Made by a program: the position numbers and the translations under genes. Shown here piece by piece: positions 53,649 to 64,000 of a stretch of 64,000 bases of DNA (within the stretch, counting starts at the first letter, position 1; each line of letters begins with the position of its first letter). A model generated the notes under the pieces. The model worked only from the letters and a program-made list of their open reading frames with translations, was not told the origin of the DNA and ran no database searches. Origin of the DNA: Trichoderma breve (lineage: Eukaryota; Ascomycota; Sordariomycetes; Hypocreales; Hypocreaceae); assembly GCF_028502605.1 (NCBI RefSeq), contig NC_079233.1, positions 1,302,001-1,366,000 of the forward strand, read 5' to 3'.

Positions 53649-55768
53649 TTACATGACGGCGTCGGCATTGGCCTCGACCCTCTTTTCATCAGGGCTCCCG
53701 GGTTCCGTGCCGCGTTCCGAGTCCTTACCGTCAACCTCATCCAACAACTGCCTGGCCGCAATAGCAATGTTACCTCCCGCTTCGCCCACGCGACGATGAT
53801 ATTCCTTCACGTTCTCAGATGCCAGCATACTGTCGCTTGTGAAGAGAAGTGAAATCTCTTCCAGAGTTCGGTTGGCAAGTTCGGGGTAGAAAAACCAGAC
53901 TATGGGGGCAACAACAACGTTCATTGCGCCGAAAAAGAGATAGGTGCCATAGCCGACTCTGCTGAGGAAAATGGGCATGATGAGGGTTGTGGAGCCACAT
54001 CCTGTGGCCCAGCCGAAAATGGTGAAGCTGTATCCCTTGGCACGGACCTCTTGGGGCCAGATCTCGGTGCCATAGATCCAGCAGGGAATAATGTTGAACA
54101 TGGTGAAGAACCTGTATAGTAATAATTAATATCTCTTACGTTGTACATTTGATATCAAGGAGGATTGGAGGAAAACTGGAAAATAGGAAAAAAGGAGGAT
54201 ATCCCAGATATATACTTACCAGACATAAATGAAGACGAAACTTGCTGCGGCAGTTCCTAGGCGCTGCGATAGTTCCGGATCCGAGATGGCATGATCTTGC
54301 GAGGTCTTGATGAGGGCGCCGACCAAGAACAGACACACTCCCTGAATGATGAATGAAGTGATTAATGACTTTACGCGGCCCATTCGGTCAATGACAAAAG
54401 CTGCGGCTGCGGTGCCAGGAACACCAAAGGTGTTGGCCAGGCCGGCAAGCCAAAGGGCCTTGTAGGGATCAAACCCAGCCAGCTCAAACAGGACGCCGGC
54501 CCAACCAACGATGGCGAGGATGCCGGTCCATTGCTGGATCCACTGCAGGGCAAATCCGAGGACGGCCCGACGGCCAAGATGCAGCTTTCCAGAGAAGCGA
54601 CCGCCTAGGACGATGTTGGCGAGGTCATTGCGCTTGTGGTGCGTTGCCTCGACAATGGCATCTAGCTGTTCGACCTCGGAGGCAATGACGGGGTCTTCGG
54701 GGCTCAGGTCTCCTCTAAGCTTGCAGAGGATATCAATGGCTTCCTGACGCTGGCCGTTGGCAATGAGCCATCTGCGGGTAGGCGTTAGCAGCGTACTTAT
54801 ACAGATAGTAGACGGCAAACTGCGGGGACGGGACGGGAGGAGGAGAGAGTGGAGGAGATAGTGGAGAGGGGGGCGTATATTGAAGATAGTGGTGGAGGGG
54901 GATGAACTGACCGAGGAGACTCAGGTAGCAGCGGCACTGCCACGTCAACGACCAGGAGCGGGATAATCATCCATGCCAGAGGGAATCGCCAGCGGAATTC
55001 CAGGTTGGAGTTGCGGATGCCGAAATTGATCCAGTAAGCAATGACGATGCCCAGGTAGTTGGCGACGAAGACCAGGGAGAAGCTGGAGCCTCGGTCGTGG
55101 GACTGGGATAGCTCGCTGACCCATGGCAGGATGATGGCATTCATGAAGCCAATGCCAATGCCGGCAATGACACGCGCACAGATGAACATGCTGGCATTCT
55201 GGCTGCCGGCCATCAATGCCGCACCGAGGATTCCGAAGGCAGTGCCCACGAGGACGCCGCCTTTGCGTCCTATCTTGTCACCAACCCATCCTATGTTGTT
55301 TCGTGAAATTAGCACACGTCCGTTCCACGCCGCAATCCTTCCGCTGTCCCTATCTCTCCTCGACTTTTTTGACAAAAGTTCTCTCTCTCCTGAGGGTTGT
55401 AATCGTACCACCGATGAAGCATCCCCACATCCCCCCGAAATAATAAGCTGCGGCAAGCCCGCCTTGTTTAGTGGTGTTGGTTACGACCCCATCGTGGCCG
55501 ATATCTGCCATCTTGATGAAGCCTGGCGTGGCGCTAACGGTCCCAAGGACACCCTGATTATAGCCTTTGGAGCGAGATCTCGTTAGCACTGGATACCACG
55601 AAAGGCCTAGAACTAGACTCGGATGGGGAAGTTCGGCTCGGCGCGCGGCCAAGCAAAGCAAGAAAAATCCTCCTTACCTTCGAAAATCAGGGCCGTTGCC
55701 GCGACCAGATTGATGAGGAACAGCAGCACCTTGCCCGGGACATGGCGCCAAATCTGTAGACCCGCCAT
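53649..55768 (-). CDS. MFS sugar transporter (five exons)
   Basis: Minus-strand exons are 55768-55678, 55564-55409, 55290-54912, 54771-54220 and 54111-53649. The introns (113, 118, 140, 108 nt) have GTAAGG, GTACGA, GTCAGT and GTAAGT donors. The joined product is 546 residues. Marks of the sugar-porter family are GYNQGVLGT in helix 1, GGWVGDKIGRKGG across a splice, PESPRWLIANGQ, the helix-7 segment ALQWIQQWTGI, DRMGRVKS, and IYGTEIWPQEVRAKG with FYPELANRTLEEIS near the end. Twelve membrane helices fit. It should be a plasma-membrane sugar importer. Its position tail to tail with a sugar-regulator-like gene suggests they act together, but that is inference. Confidence 0.85.
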
Positions 55769-56805
55769 CGAAGCGGCAACTGCTTCGTGCTAGTCGTTTG
55801 TGTAGTGTCTTTAATTAATTAACAACCGGCCGGAGGCAAATGTGGTTGACGATCTGGACTCAAGCTTGGACACTAAATCAAGGGGTATAAAAAGGAATAA
55901 AAAAAAAAATCGGGCACGGGAGGAATTTGGGGGCGCTTAAAGAGGGAATTCGAAAAAGGCGGTCTCTCTGACCCCATGGGCCAAGAGGACGAACGTCTGA
56001 TACGGGCCTGTCACCTGTCACTCCAGCTCTCCCCCAAGGTTCTGGTGATGGAAATCGAAGCGAGTGCTACGTCGTTTGTGATGAGCCAACAGCTCAACCA
56101 ACAGCACTCCCACTCGCTCCGTTTCCCACTGTGCCTCAGCCGTGTGTGTCCGTCAGAACCAAAAAAAGATGGCCGTCTGGCCCTTCTAGCCTTGGCGAGA
56201 GCGTGTCCTAGACGTGCGTTAGTTCCGTAACGGAGCCCAAGATGGGACCCCTCCCCAGATACGATACGCGTTGTCCGGAATAAACTCTTTGTTCTTCCCA
56301 GGGTGAGGCTCCAGGCGGGGGACGCGCCGACGGAAACGTGGAACGTGAATCTATGCCGGCTAAAGCGGTGCCTAAACGTTTAAAAAGATTTATGCATGGG
56401 GGGTGGCGATTTCTGGCCGGCCGGTTTTGGGAAGCGGCCGTTTAGCCGTGCGAAGCGTTTTGACGGAGACCGTTGCGTGTGAAGGGGGGGTGTATCTTTG
56501 GTCTCATCGGGCACATCTCGCGCACACAGTTGGTCTGTGGCCTTCAAAAATCATGTCGTTTAGCAGCCTGTGATTATATTGGGGGTGTCTCCTGTATTCG
56601 TTGCTCCTAAAGGCTGGGTTGAATGACTCGGTTCTAAGTCGTTTATAGTGCAATAAAGACTAGCCAACTCTCTTTTGATCCGGGCCAAAGGTTTGGTTGG
56701 GCACTTCTTTCTCTTTGGGCAGAATTCGCTCTTTATCTACTTCATCTTACACAGATTCCAACGCAGCTCTTTTTCGTTATACTTTGAGATATTAGACAGA
56801 TCAAC
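55769..56805. other. Intergenic, divergent promoter between transporter and kinase
   Basis: No coding potential beyond a short 84-codon frame (55976-56230) that has no features. The left part contains an A-rich run (near 55890). The right end has a pyrimidine-rich leader before the kinase ATG. Confidence 0.5.
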
Positions 56806-58140
56806 ATGGGTTCCGCCAATGGTGTCATCTATGGCGGGGAATCGCCGCTCGACATGACCGTCCTTGGGCTGAATTCGGGCACGTCAATGGATGGAATTGA
56901 CTGCGCTCTCTGCCGATTCAGACAGGCGTCTCCTGGCGAGCCTATGCACTTTGAGCTGCTCAAGTATGATGAGATCCCTCTTGAGCCAAAGATCAAGAAG
57001 AGAGTCATGAACATGATTCTTCACAACACGACAACGCCACAGGAGCTATCGGAGGTCAATGTCATTCTCGGAGAAACGTTTGCAGATGCAGTCAAGGCTT
57101 TTGGAGAAAAACACGGTGTCCCGTTGTCATCTATCGATGTGGTCGGTTCGCACGGGCAGACCATCTGGCTGGAGAGCATGCCTCAGGACGGACACAAGCA
57201 ATCTGCCCTCACCATGGCCGAGGGAACGTTTATTGCGTCGCTTACCGGCATCACAACTGTGACGGATTTCCGGGTGTCAGACCAAGCGGCTGGTCGACAG
57301 GGCGCCCCCCTGATTGCCTTTTTCGACTCCTTGGTTCTCCACCATCCGACAAAGCTCAGGGCGTGCCAGAACATCGGCGGCATTGCCAACGTCTGCTTTA
57401 TCCCTCCGGACTCCAACGGCCAACTAAATGATGAATTCTTTGACTTTGACACCGGCCCAGGCAATGTCTTCATCGACGCTGCTGTGCGTTACTTTACCAA
57501 TGGAGAGCGAGAGTATGACAAGGATGGAGAAATGGGCAAGCTCGGCAAGGTGAACCAGGAGATGGTGGACGAATTTCTCAAGACACACTTTTACTTTGCG
57601 CTTGAGCCACCCAAGACGACAGGCCGAGAAGTCTTCCGCGACACTATTGCGCACGAACTTATTGAGCGTGGTATCGCGGCGGGCATGTCTGCTAACGATA
57701 TCGTGGCTACGATCACCAGAATCACCGCACAGGCTATTGTTGAACACTACAGACGATATATGCCAACGCAATACGGGCCGTTGGCTGAGGTGTACATGTG
57801 CGGAGGTGGAGCTAAGAACCCTAACATTCTCGACCATCTGAAGGAGTCGTTCCCAGAGACCAAGTTCGTCATGCTGGACGAGGCGGGCATTCCGGCGGAC
57901 GCAAAGGAGGCCATCACTTTTGCGTGGCAGGGTATGGAGGCTGTGGTTGGTCGAAGCATCCCGGTTCCGTCTCGGGTCGAAACGAGGCGAGGTTATGTGC
58001 TAGGAAAGGTCAGCCCCGGAGCGAACTACAGGCGAGTGATGAGGAAGGGGATCGATTTTGGAGCGGGGCACGAGCATCTCGATCCAGTAAGGGAGTTGGT
58101 CAATTACATCGACGGCAGCGTATACAACAACAAGAACTGA
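56806..58140 (+). CDS. AnmK-family anhydro-sugar kinase
   Basis: 444 residues in one exon. The family's phosphate-binding start [12 protein letters not shown] is at 21-32. SHGQTIW follows near 115-121, then [19 protein letters not shown] at about 151-169, NIGGIANV near 189, [15 protein letters not shown] (Asp215 is my candidate for the catalytic base) and CGGGAKN. In bacteria AnmK phosphorylates and hydrolyses 1,6-anhydro-N-acetylmuramic acid for cell-wall recycling. Fungi make no muramic acid. The same family includes a yeast levoglucosan kinase, so the substrate here may be levoglucosan, another anhydro-sugar, or anhMurNAc taken from bacterial walls. No signal peptide, so cytosolic. Its intronless structure beside intron-rich neighbours would fit bacterial origin but is not proof. 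Confidence 0.9.
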   Translation: MGSANGVIYGGESPLDMTVLGLNSGTSMDGIDCALCRFRQASPGEPMHFELLKYDEIPLEPKIKKRVMNMILHNTTTPQELSEVNVILGETFADAVKAFGEKHGVPLSSIDVVGSHGQTIWLESMPQDGHKQSALTMAEGTFIASLTGITTVTDFRVSDQAAGRQGAPLIAFFDSLVLHHPTKLRACQNIGGIANVCFIPPDSNGQLNDEFFDFDTGPGNVFIDAAVRYFTNGEREYDKDGEMGKLGKVNQEMVDEFLKTHFYFALEPPKTTGREVFRDTIAHELIERGIAAGMSANDIVATITRITAQAIVEHYRRYMPTQYGPLAEVYMCGGGAKNPNILDHLKESFPETKFVMLDEAGIPADAKEAITFAWQGMEAVVGRSIPVPSRVETRRGYVLGKVSPGANYRRVMRKGIDFGAGHEHLDPVRELVNYIDGSVYNNKN

Positions 58141-61100
58141 AAGTGAGTGGACAACTGGCACCTGGATGGGTCTAGGGGGTGGGCAGTGGAACAAGTGCGA
58201 TGTCGCTTCTGCGGTATCCCCTGATTCCTGCAATCTCCTTGATTATTGGACGTTCATAAAGCATCGAGACGGAAGAAAAGAAGAGGAAAAAAAATAGAAA
58301 AGGGTGAGGAAAATACATACTACAGGCGGTTAGTTCTGACATTTTGGCGACTCAGAGAAGGTTGGGTAGGAGGCAAGATGGGCTCGTGGCGGGCGAAGCA
58401 ATAAGGAGATGGCGTTTATGCGCTTTATGCGCGAGTGGTATGTGTGTATCTATTCCGGGGCACTGGGCAAAGGGCATTGGATACGAGTACTCCGTATACA
58501 TGCGAGGTGTTTGGTAGCATGGTGAATCCGGCGCAAGTTGAGGGAGCAATAAAGTAAAGGACGTTAATCTGTCCATTCAGTCTAATCTGTTCCACCACCC
58601 ATCATAATGTTTCATCAAATGCCCGATGTCACTGATGAACCGTACTTTACGGATTTCTACAAATGGATTCTGTACGTAAATCTCCCCGTGTAAGTAAGCG
58701 GCGGCGTCTGTCTAAAGTTGGTTGGTCACTCACACACACCTCTCTCCCACCGGACTGGGACGCTGCAGGAGTGAGAATGGGGCACACGGCAAAGGGACCA
58801 AGTCGAGAAGGGCCCAGACCATGATATCACTGGTGGCCGTGCTGCATTTGGCGTGTAATGCTGATGCCGTTTTGCCGCATGTGTTACTTTGATGTTGCAG
58901 TTGTGGCTGTCTGGTTGGTAGATGAATATAGTATCATCGTAGGGACCGTTGTTGGTAAATTCATTAGCCATTTTGCCGTTAAAGAGGCTCTCTTCAATCT
59001 TGGTGGTGATTAATGATTATTCGATCTTCTCTACTCCCTTCCTTGATGGGTGAAGCTATCGCAAATGAGGACGTATTTTCTTCCTATATAGTAAACACGA
59101 CTCGTGTGGTATGTAACACAAGATTCATCATTTACAACAGGGAATTCTTAATGCCGCTGCCACGTAATGTAACCCTCAGCGAGTAAAAGGGGGTGGATGC
59201 GATTATGCTGTATAGAAACCGCCAGCAGACTATACAATGTACTGCAGATATAATGATCTACAGATTACCTTCCTTTCTCCTCACCGTTTCTGATCCATGC
59301 CCATTTGATTAACATTTATGCTGCCTTGTTCCAAAAGTGTTCATAGACTATTCACACAAATCTCGTCTGTTCTCCCTAGACGCTCATTTGGAGGCCGCAA
59401 AGAAGTGATAGAGGGCATGAAATTGCTCGGGTTATCTTTCATGGATAAACTTGTTTATCTCAATGGGCATTTAGCTCCTCAGGAGGTTGGTATACTGAAT
59501 TAACTTATGTTATGTAGTGTGACCGCCCCCTTATCTTGGGGTAAGAATGTAGGTCCTACTACCCACCTTGTGGAGCTGCAACTTGATAGTTTTTGTACCG
59601 ACTTTCCAGAGACCCAATGAAAGAACGGAAGATCGCTATCTGTGACTAAACCGAGACAACGAGACACGTATTTGCCTGCCTCGCTTGTCCGAGAAAGGAC
59701 AAGAGATTCATAATCTTCAACTTCATCCCTTATCCTCCTACAGGGGAAGCCACCACTCATCATAGGGGGTGTTGTAACCTCATGCAGCCGTCTGTAGTTG
59801 CACCTAACTGTAGTATTTGCGAATTTAGTGTATATGAGGTGTTTTCATGCTCATCCCTTTTTACCATTTATCCAAAGAAGGGCCGTTGTCATATATTCCG
59901 GTATTCCGGATATTTGAGGAGCAAACTACTAGTAGGCAGTAGCTGCAAGATGATAAACCACGCACAATCTAGAGAATGTGGCACTCTGCATGTGGTATGA
60001 CCTCAACCTATTGAAAAAGAGGATATGCGGGGATGCTTTGGAGAAAAGCTATTATTATAACTACAATGGGCAGGGGCCGTTTGTTGGGAGGTCATATGAA
60101 CATTTGTAGTGAGATCTAGTTTGAGTGCTGATGTTACTAGTATTTCGCGATGATCTGACATGTGACGTCTCTCAAAATAGATCCACACCAAAAGAAATCG
60201 ATTAGACTTTTTTCAACTTAGATTGGGGTTAAGGAGGCGGAGTAAAGTGCCATTAGCCTATTGGAACACGGATAAATACTCGCTTTGCTTGCATCTTCCC
60301 ACAGTTCTTTGTTGGCCTCAGAGGATTAGATTACTCGATGCCCTGTTGATATGTCATTTCACGAAGACGTTAACCGGCTCTATGCCACTATCAAAACTAC
60401 CAGCGGAGGACATGGTTCAAATGTACTAACTAAGGTGGAAACCAGAAGACAGGCTCTCTTGATCGGCAATCAAGTGTACACGTGTACACATAAGCACTTG
60501 AGAGAGGCCGTTGGTGTCTTTTGACGGATTCCATGTGCATCTTTTCACCGGTTCCCGTTATTCACAGGTTACGGGGTATGACTAGGTAACCTCTCTTGAG
60601 TGTTGCTCTAATATAATACGCAAAAGGGTATTGAGCATTGCTTTATACTTGCGCTTGGAGACTTAAAGTTGCTCCTACCCCTATCCATCTCACCACTTTG
60701 GCTCCGCTCATCCTCTTACATATGTAGCTACATGGTGGTCAATAATACGTATTCAGTGCCTTACCCTAAGTGGCATCAAGATTACAATAATTTATTGAAT
60801 GCTCCAGCTTCCCATGATGGAAGGTCCAGCGGATGATGTCGTAGACACACAACTACGACCGTCGAGGAGGAGTCAAGTCGAAATGCACACTGCTGATCCT
60901 ATTTAATCACTAGACTCTGCCTAATCGCCGTTGATATCGTCTCATCGCTTATAATTGATTGTACTGAAGCCTTACAAACATGATCTATTCCACCAAGATT
61001 CCGTCAATGATATGTTTGTAATGGAACCTCTTATTAGCAGCACGCGTCCTGAACAAGAAGCAACTCGATGGTTGGATAGTAGCCAATATTTTCAAACACT

Positions 61101-63115
61101 CATCGCCTAAACACGGGTGCTAAAGATGATGTGCTTGATTTTTGGTATATATATTTTCTTCTAAGAGAGCTATGAGGTAGCCGGTTAATACGGTAGCTCG
61201 CTTCCTGCGTTTCTAATCTTTCACTCTCTCCTCTCTCTTTCTATATTGTGGAGAAGTTCAATACGTTGTACGATACGATTGTTGTATACATAGGACTTCT
61301 GGTTGATGCTCTGTTCACTTACTTCCTTTTTCTTTAATTATAAACTTCCCCTCTGGCCGATCCTTTGGTGTCTGCTGCGCCAATGCATGCTGACAACCGT
61401 TATCATAACTTGACAGACCCCTAGGCGTGTATTTACTGCAACTTTCCCCATTTGGATGTCTGCTGGTTGCCGATTGACGGATCTCATCTTGGCCGCTGTC
61501 TCACTATGGTCAGCCACTATGACCATCCTTAGATAGTTGTTTTTAGCTCTGCGGTATTACTTATCGGGCGTACATCTGTGCTGTCTTGTCTACATATGGA
61601 AGGACACTGGTGACAAGTATTTGTCGATTTTCTTTTTTCGCTTTCTCTTGTTGTGGCGATTCTTGGATACATCGGCACATATCCTTTTAAATAGTCGTAC
61701 CTATGATAACATACGAGCTTTTTTGTCTCCAGCATTTTGTCAGCCCGATTTATTTGTGAACAAGAAGAAAGCCGGCGGAGTGTACTGTAGCAATAGGGTA
61801 GATATGAGTTGCGTGGGGGTTTGCGATCTCGATGAGTGTGGTGGGGTCTGAAATGCCGTGACTGGCTGTGTTGCTCAGTGTATTCGTCCCGTGCATACAT
61901 ACGGCCTATCAGTATGTCACTGGTGGTGGTAGAGTTGAAGGATGCAAGATAAGAAGATTGAATGGTTACGGGCTTTGCATCCGGCTGCTGACGCAACCGC
62001 GTGTTGTATATGGCAAATTGAAGATGGTTTAATTATATGTGTATGTCATCGATAAATCATAATGAACAGATGTATGTATGAAGCGCAAGAAGGTTCGAAA
62101 CCTCTGGTTAAGTTCTGTTTATGTGCTATAGTCTGCGCCATAGTTGAGAACGAATATTGTGTGACGCGTTGAAAGCTGGTCGGAAATGCCCAATGTGTCG
62201 ACCTTTATTGCTATTCGTTTAAGAAAGCGGGACTTCAACAAAAGAAAAGTTCTTTCGAGCGCTTGTTGTCAAGAATGGATAGAATGGGAACAGTGGGTGA
62301 CGCCAGGTAAAGATGCAAACCGAGATGCTTACCCACCTGTTGGGGTTGCTGGAATGGGAAAGCTACATGTAGTGTATTTGAGTATGCTCAACACCAACGT
62401 CATCAAGCAATGATTAATTCACGGTAACCTGTAGTTGCAAGCACCGTGTGTACCTGATAATAAAGTTTGTGAAGTTGTCTGGAGGTTGAATACATGTAGT
62501 TTCAGCATGAAAGATCCTGAATTAAACATCTGACAGGACCTTTCAGCTCCACCCTGTCAGCGGCCCTTGAGATGGAATATTCCGCTCCTCTAAGGCATTT
62601 CCCGTCCTCTAGCGGAGCTGGCCCACAACACTAGATTGGCACCAAGAGCAAAGCTATTGGAATGATTGGACATCAAGTGCCGCCTCGCTCTCCTGCCCGT
62701 GGCAGAGCGGAACAGGATCACTTGCTCCGCTCTGGTTATTATAAATCACAGATGAACACGTGCGGCGGAGCATTTCCAAGTACTAAAATGCTGATGAATG
62801 GTTTCAGGCCTTGAAATGGTGATGCTCTATTCGGAAGTCGCTGCGAGGTGGGGAAGGATGAATAAGACTGAGAGCGACAGCCCGGCCTTAAAGAGCTAAA
62901 GGCCGATAGAAGGATCAATGGCTGGACTTGGATTGTATTCTCCGGACTGGTACCAATTACTATTTATTTAGCTTTCAAGTAGACTCGATTCCAACTTGTG
63001 TCTACTGTCCAATGCCATCACTCTGACACTATCAACATTGAACTCAAGGTGCAAAACAACACACTATTATCTGGCCCTTCCAAACTGTCTCGATACCCCA
63101 CGATTGCATCTTATA
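58141..63115. other. Gene-poor, A/T-rich 5-kb interval
   Basis: The left 200 bp are the kinase 3' flank and the right 500 bp the promoter of the dehydrogenase. In between I found no reliable gene. A minus frame at 59500-59763 (87 codons) reads like protein (for example ESLVLSRTSEAGKYVSRCLG) but matches nothing I know and has no context. The 16-bp palindrome at 60474-60489 is listed separately. Short GAGCGG/CCGCTC words cluster at 62580-62770. Confidence 0.5.
60474..60489. repeat. Perfect 16-bp palindrome
   Basis: GTGTACACGTGTACAC reads the same on both strands and contains the E-box-like CACGTG in its centre. It lies in non-coding sequence with no gene nearby, so a binding-site role is speculative. 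Confidence 0.5.
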
Positions 63116-64000
63116 ATGGCTACCATCGCAAAAACCGTCGTTGCCACTGGCGCATCTTCAGGCCTTGTAAGTGGAGCGATCCGTCAATGCATGCGTTAAA
63201 CCTTGACTCGCCCGCTAACTGACTCAACTCCAGGGCTTTGAGGCCATCAAGCAGCTGCTCCTCCAGCAAACTCAGCCATACAAAGTCATCCTTGGTGCCC
63301 GAAACACGAAGAGCACTATTGCTGCCTTTGATGCTTTGGCCTATGACCGTTCTGGCCACGCTGTAACCGTCCTACCGCTAGAACTCTCAGATGTGAGGAC
63401 AGTCAAGTCCTTTTCGCAGCAGGCGCTGGAAAAGATTGGCGGTGATAAGATCGATTACTTGCTGCTAAATGCAGCCATCACCAATGGCGCGGAGAAGCCT
63501 GGTCCCAAAGGTTGGAGATGGTGCGAGTCAGTGGTGGTGAACCATTTCTGTGAGTTTTTTTCAGCGGCCAGCAGTCTGAGTAGTGGCTAATGAATGCATA
63601 GCACAACACTACCTTACTCATCTACTGAGAGAGAAGCTTGTCGAGTCAAAATCTCGCATCGTCTTTGTCTCTTCTGGAGCGATCCGTCGTATTACTGATC
63701 CCAGTAAGTGAATCACTCCGCCCTTGAAGCTCATATGTCTCATCAACCCACATACTCACTTTATCGTTTCCCATAGGTGTCCTTGATGATATGTTGAAGA
63801 GCGCCTCGGGTGCGGATGGCATGAATGTCTACTGTGCCACCAAATTCGTTCAGCTTCTGAATGCTCACTGGTGGCGCCGTCAACTGGCTGGCCAGTGTGA
63901 CGTCGTCGCTGTTTCACCTGGCTTGATTCCCAACACTGGCCTTAGCCGAGGTAACGGACTGCAGCTCTCCATGGATATGCCGGATGCGAAACCCATTGAA
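63116..64000 (+). CDS. Short-chain dehydrogenase, 5' part (four exons visible)
   Basis: Exons are 63116-63166, 63234-63549, 63602-63703 and 63777 to beyond the window edge (introns 67, 52 and 73 nt; donors GTAAGT, GTGAGT, GTAAGT; acceptors CAG, TAG, TAG). The frames join without stops. The cofactor motif TGASSGLG is split over the first intron. LGARN and DYLLLNAA follow. The catalytic Ser lies in VSSGAIRR and the YxxxK motif is YCATK in exon 4, then SPGLIP. It is a classical SDR resembling retinol/protochlorophyllide-type reductases. The 3' end is missing. Confidence 0.82.

Noticed and set aside
59500..59763. 87-codon minus ORF with protein-like composition
   Set aside because: No recognisable family, no promoter or intron context; kept only as a note in the intergenic entry.
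62090..62115. GGTTCGAAACC, resembling a tRNA B-box
   Set aside because: No matching A-box, anticodon arm or acceptor stem could be built around it.

Overview
This is a piece of a filamentous ascomycete nuclear genome. Several protein genes are broken by short introns (about 50-140 nt) with GTANGT-type donors, CTAAC-like branch points and CAG/TAG acceptors. The gene content is typical of a mould: two Zn2Cys6 regulators, several major-facilitator transporters, group A flavoprotein monooxygenases, and GRE2-type and other short-chain reductases. A hypocrealean, Trichoderma-like fungus is my best inference, not something I can prove here. No rRNA, tRNA or CRISPR array was found by reading.

Layout. 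1-1509: 3' part of an ABCG transporter. 1.95-5.0 kb: a wrecked copy of an unnamed gene family in which successive segments of the gene have each been tandemly multiplied. 5.5-7.7 kb: a five-exon sugar transporter. 7.7-13.2 kb: gene-poor. 13.6-15.1 kb: second member of the unnamed family. 15.5-16.5 kb: GRE2-like reductase. 19.7-21.1 kb: Dal5-type permease. 24.2-27.6 kb: a flavoprotein monooxygenase convergent with a regulator that carries two zinc clusters. 31.7-32.8 kb: HSL-type hydrolase. 34.9-36.2 kb: second flavoprotein monooxygenase. 36.9-37.9 kb: DUF3140 plus HVA1/TUDOR-like protein. 38.5-39.4 kb: AVO2-like ankyrin protein whose start codon appears to be split by an intron. 39.9-40.8 kb: short-chain dehydrogenase. 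41.4-43.2 kb: two closely spaced proline/glycine-rich genes. 43.5-43.8 kb: chromodomain remnant of a Ty3/gypsy element. 44.25-45.7 kb: intact third member of the unnamed family. 46.9-50.8 kb: a very large protein joining a GIY-YIG nuclease-like domain, an Arg/Lys-rich region and 16 C2H2 fingers. 51.6-55.8 kb: a Zn2Cys6 regulator convergent with a sugar transporter. 56.8-58.1 kb: an anhydro-sugar kinase (AnmK family). 63.1 kb to the end: a truncated short-chain dehydrogenase.

The metabolic genes form ordinary local pairs: regulator plus transporter at 51.6-55.8 kb, and regulator plus monooxygenase at 24.2-27.6 kb. The unusual part is the repeat-associated material. A three-copy family shares promoter-like and 3' flanking sequence as well as coding sequence, and its intact 44-kb copy lies between a retroelement remnant and the nuclease/zinc-finger gene. 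In that large gene the finger backbone is nearly invariant while the recognition-helix positions differ from finger to finger, the pattern expected of an array whose binding specificity evolves rapidly. It is the best candidate here for an undescribed system.
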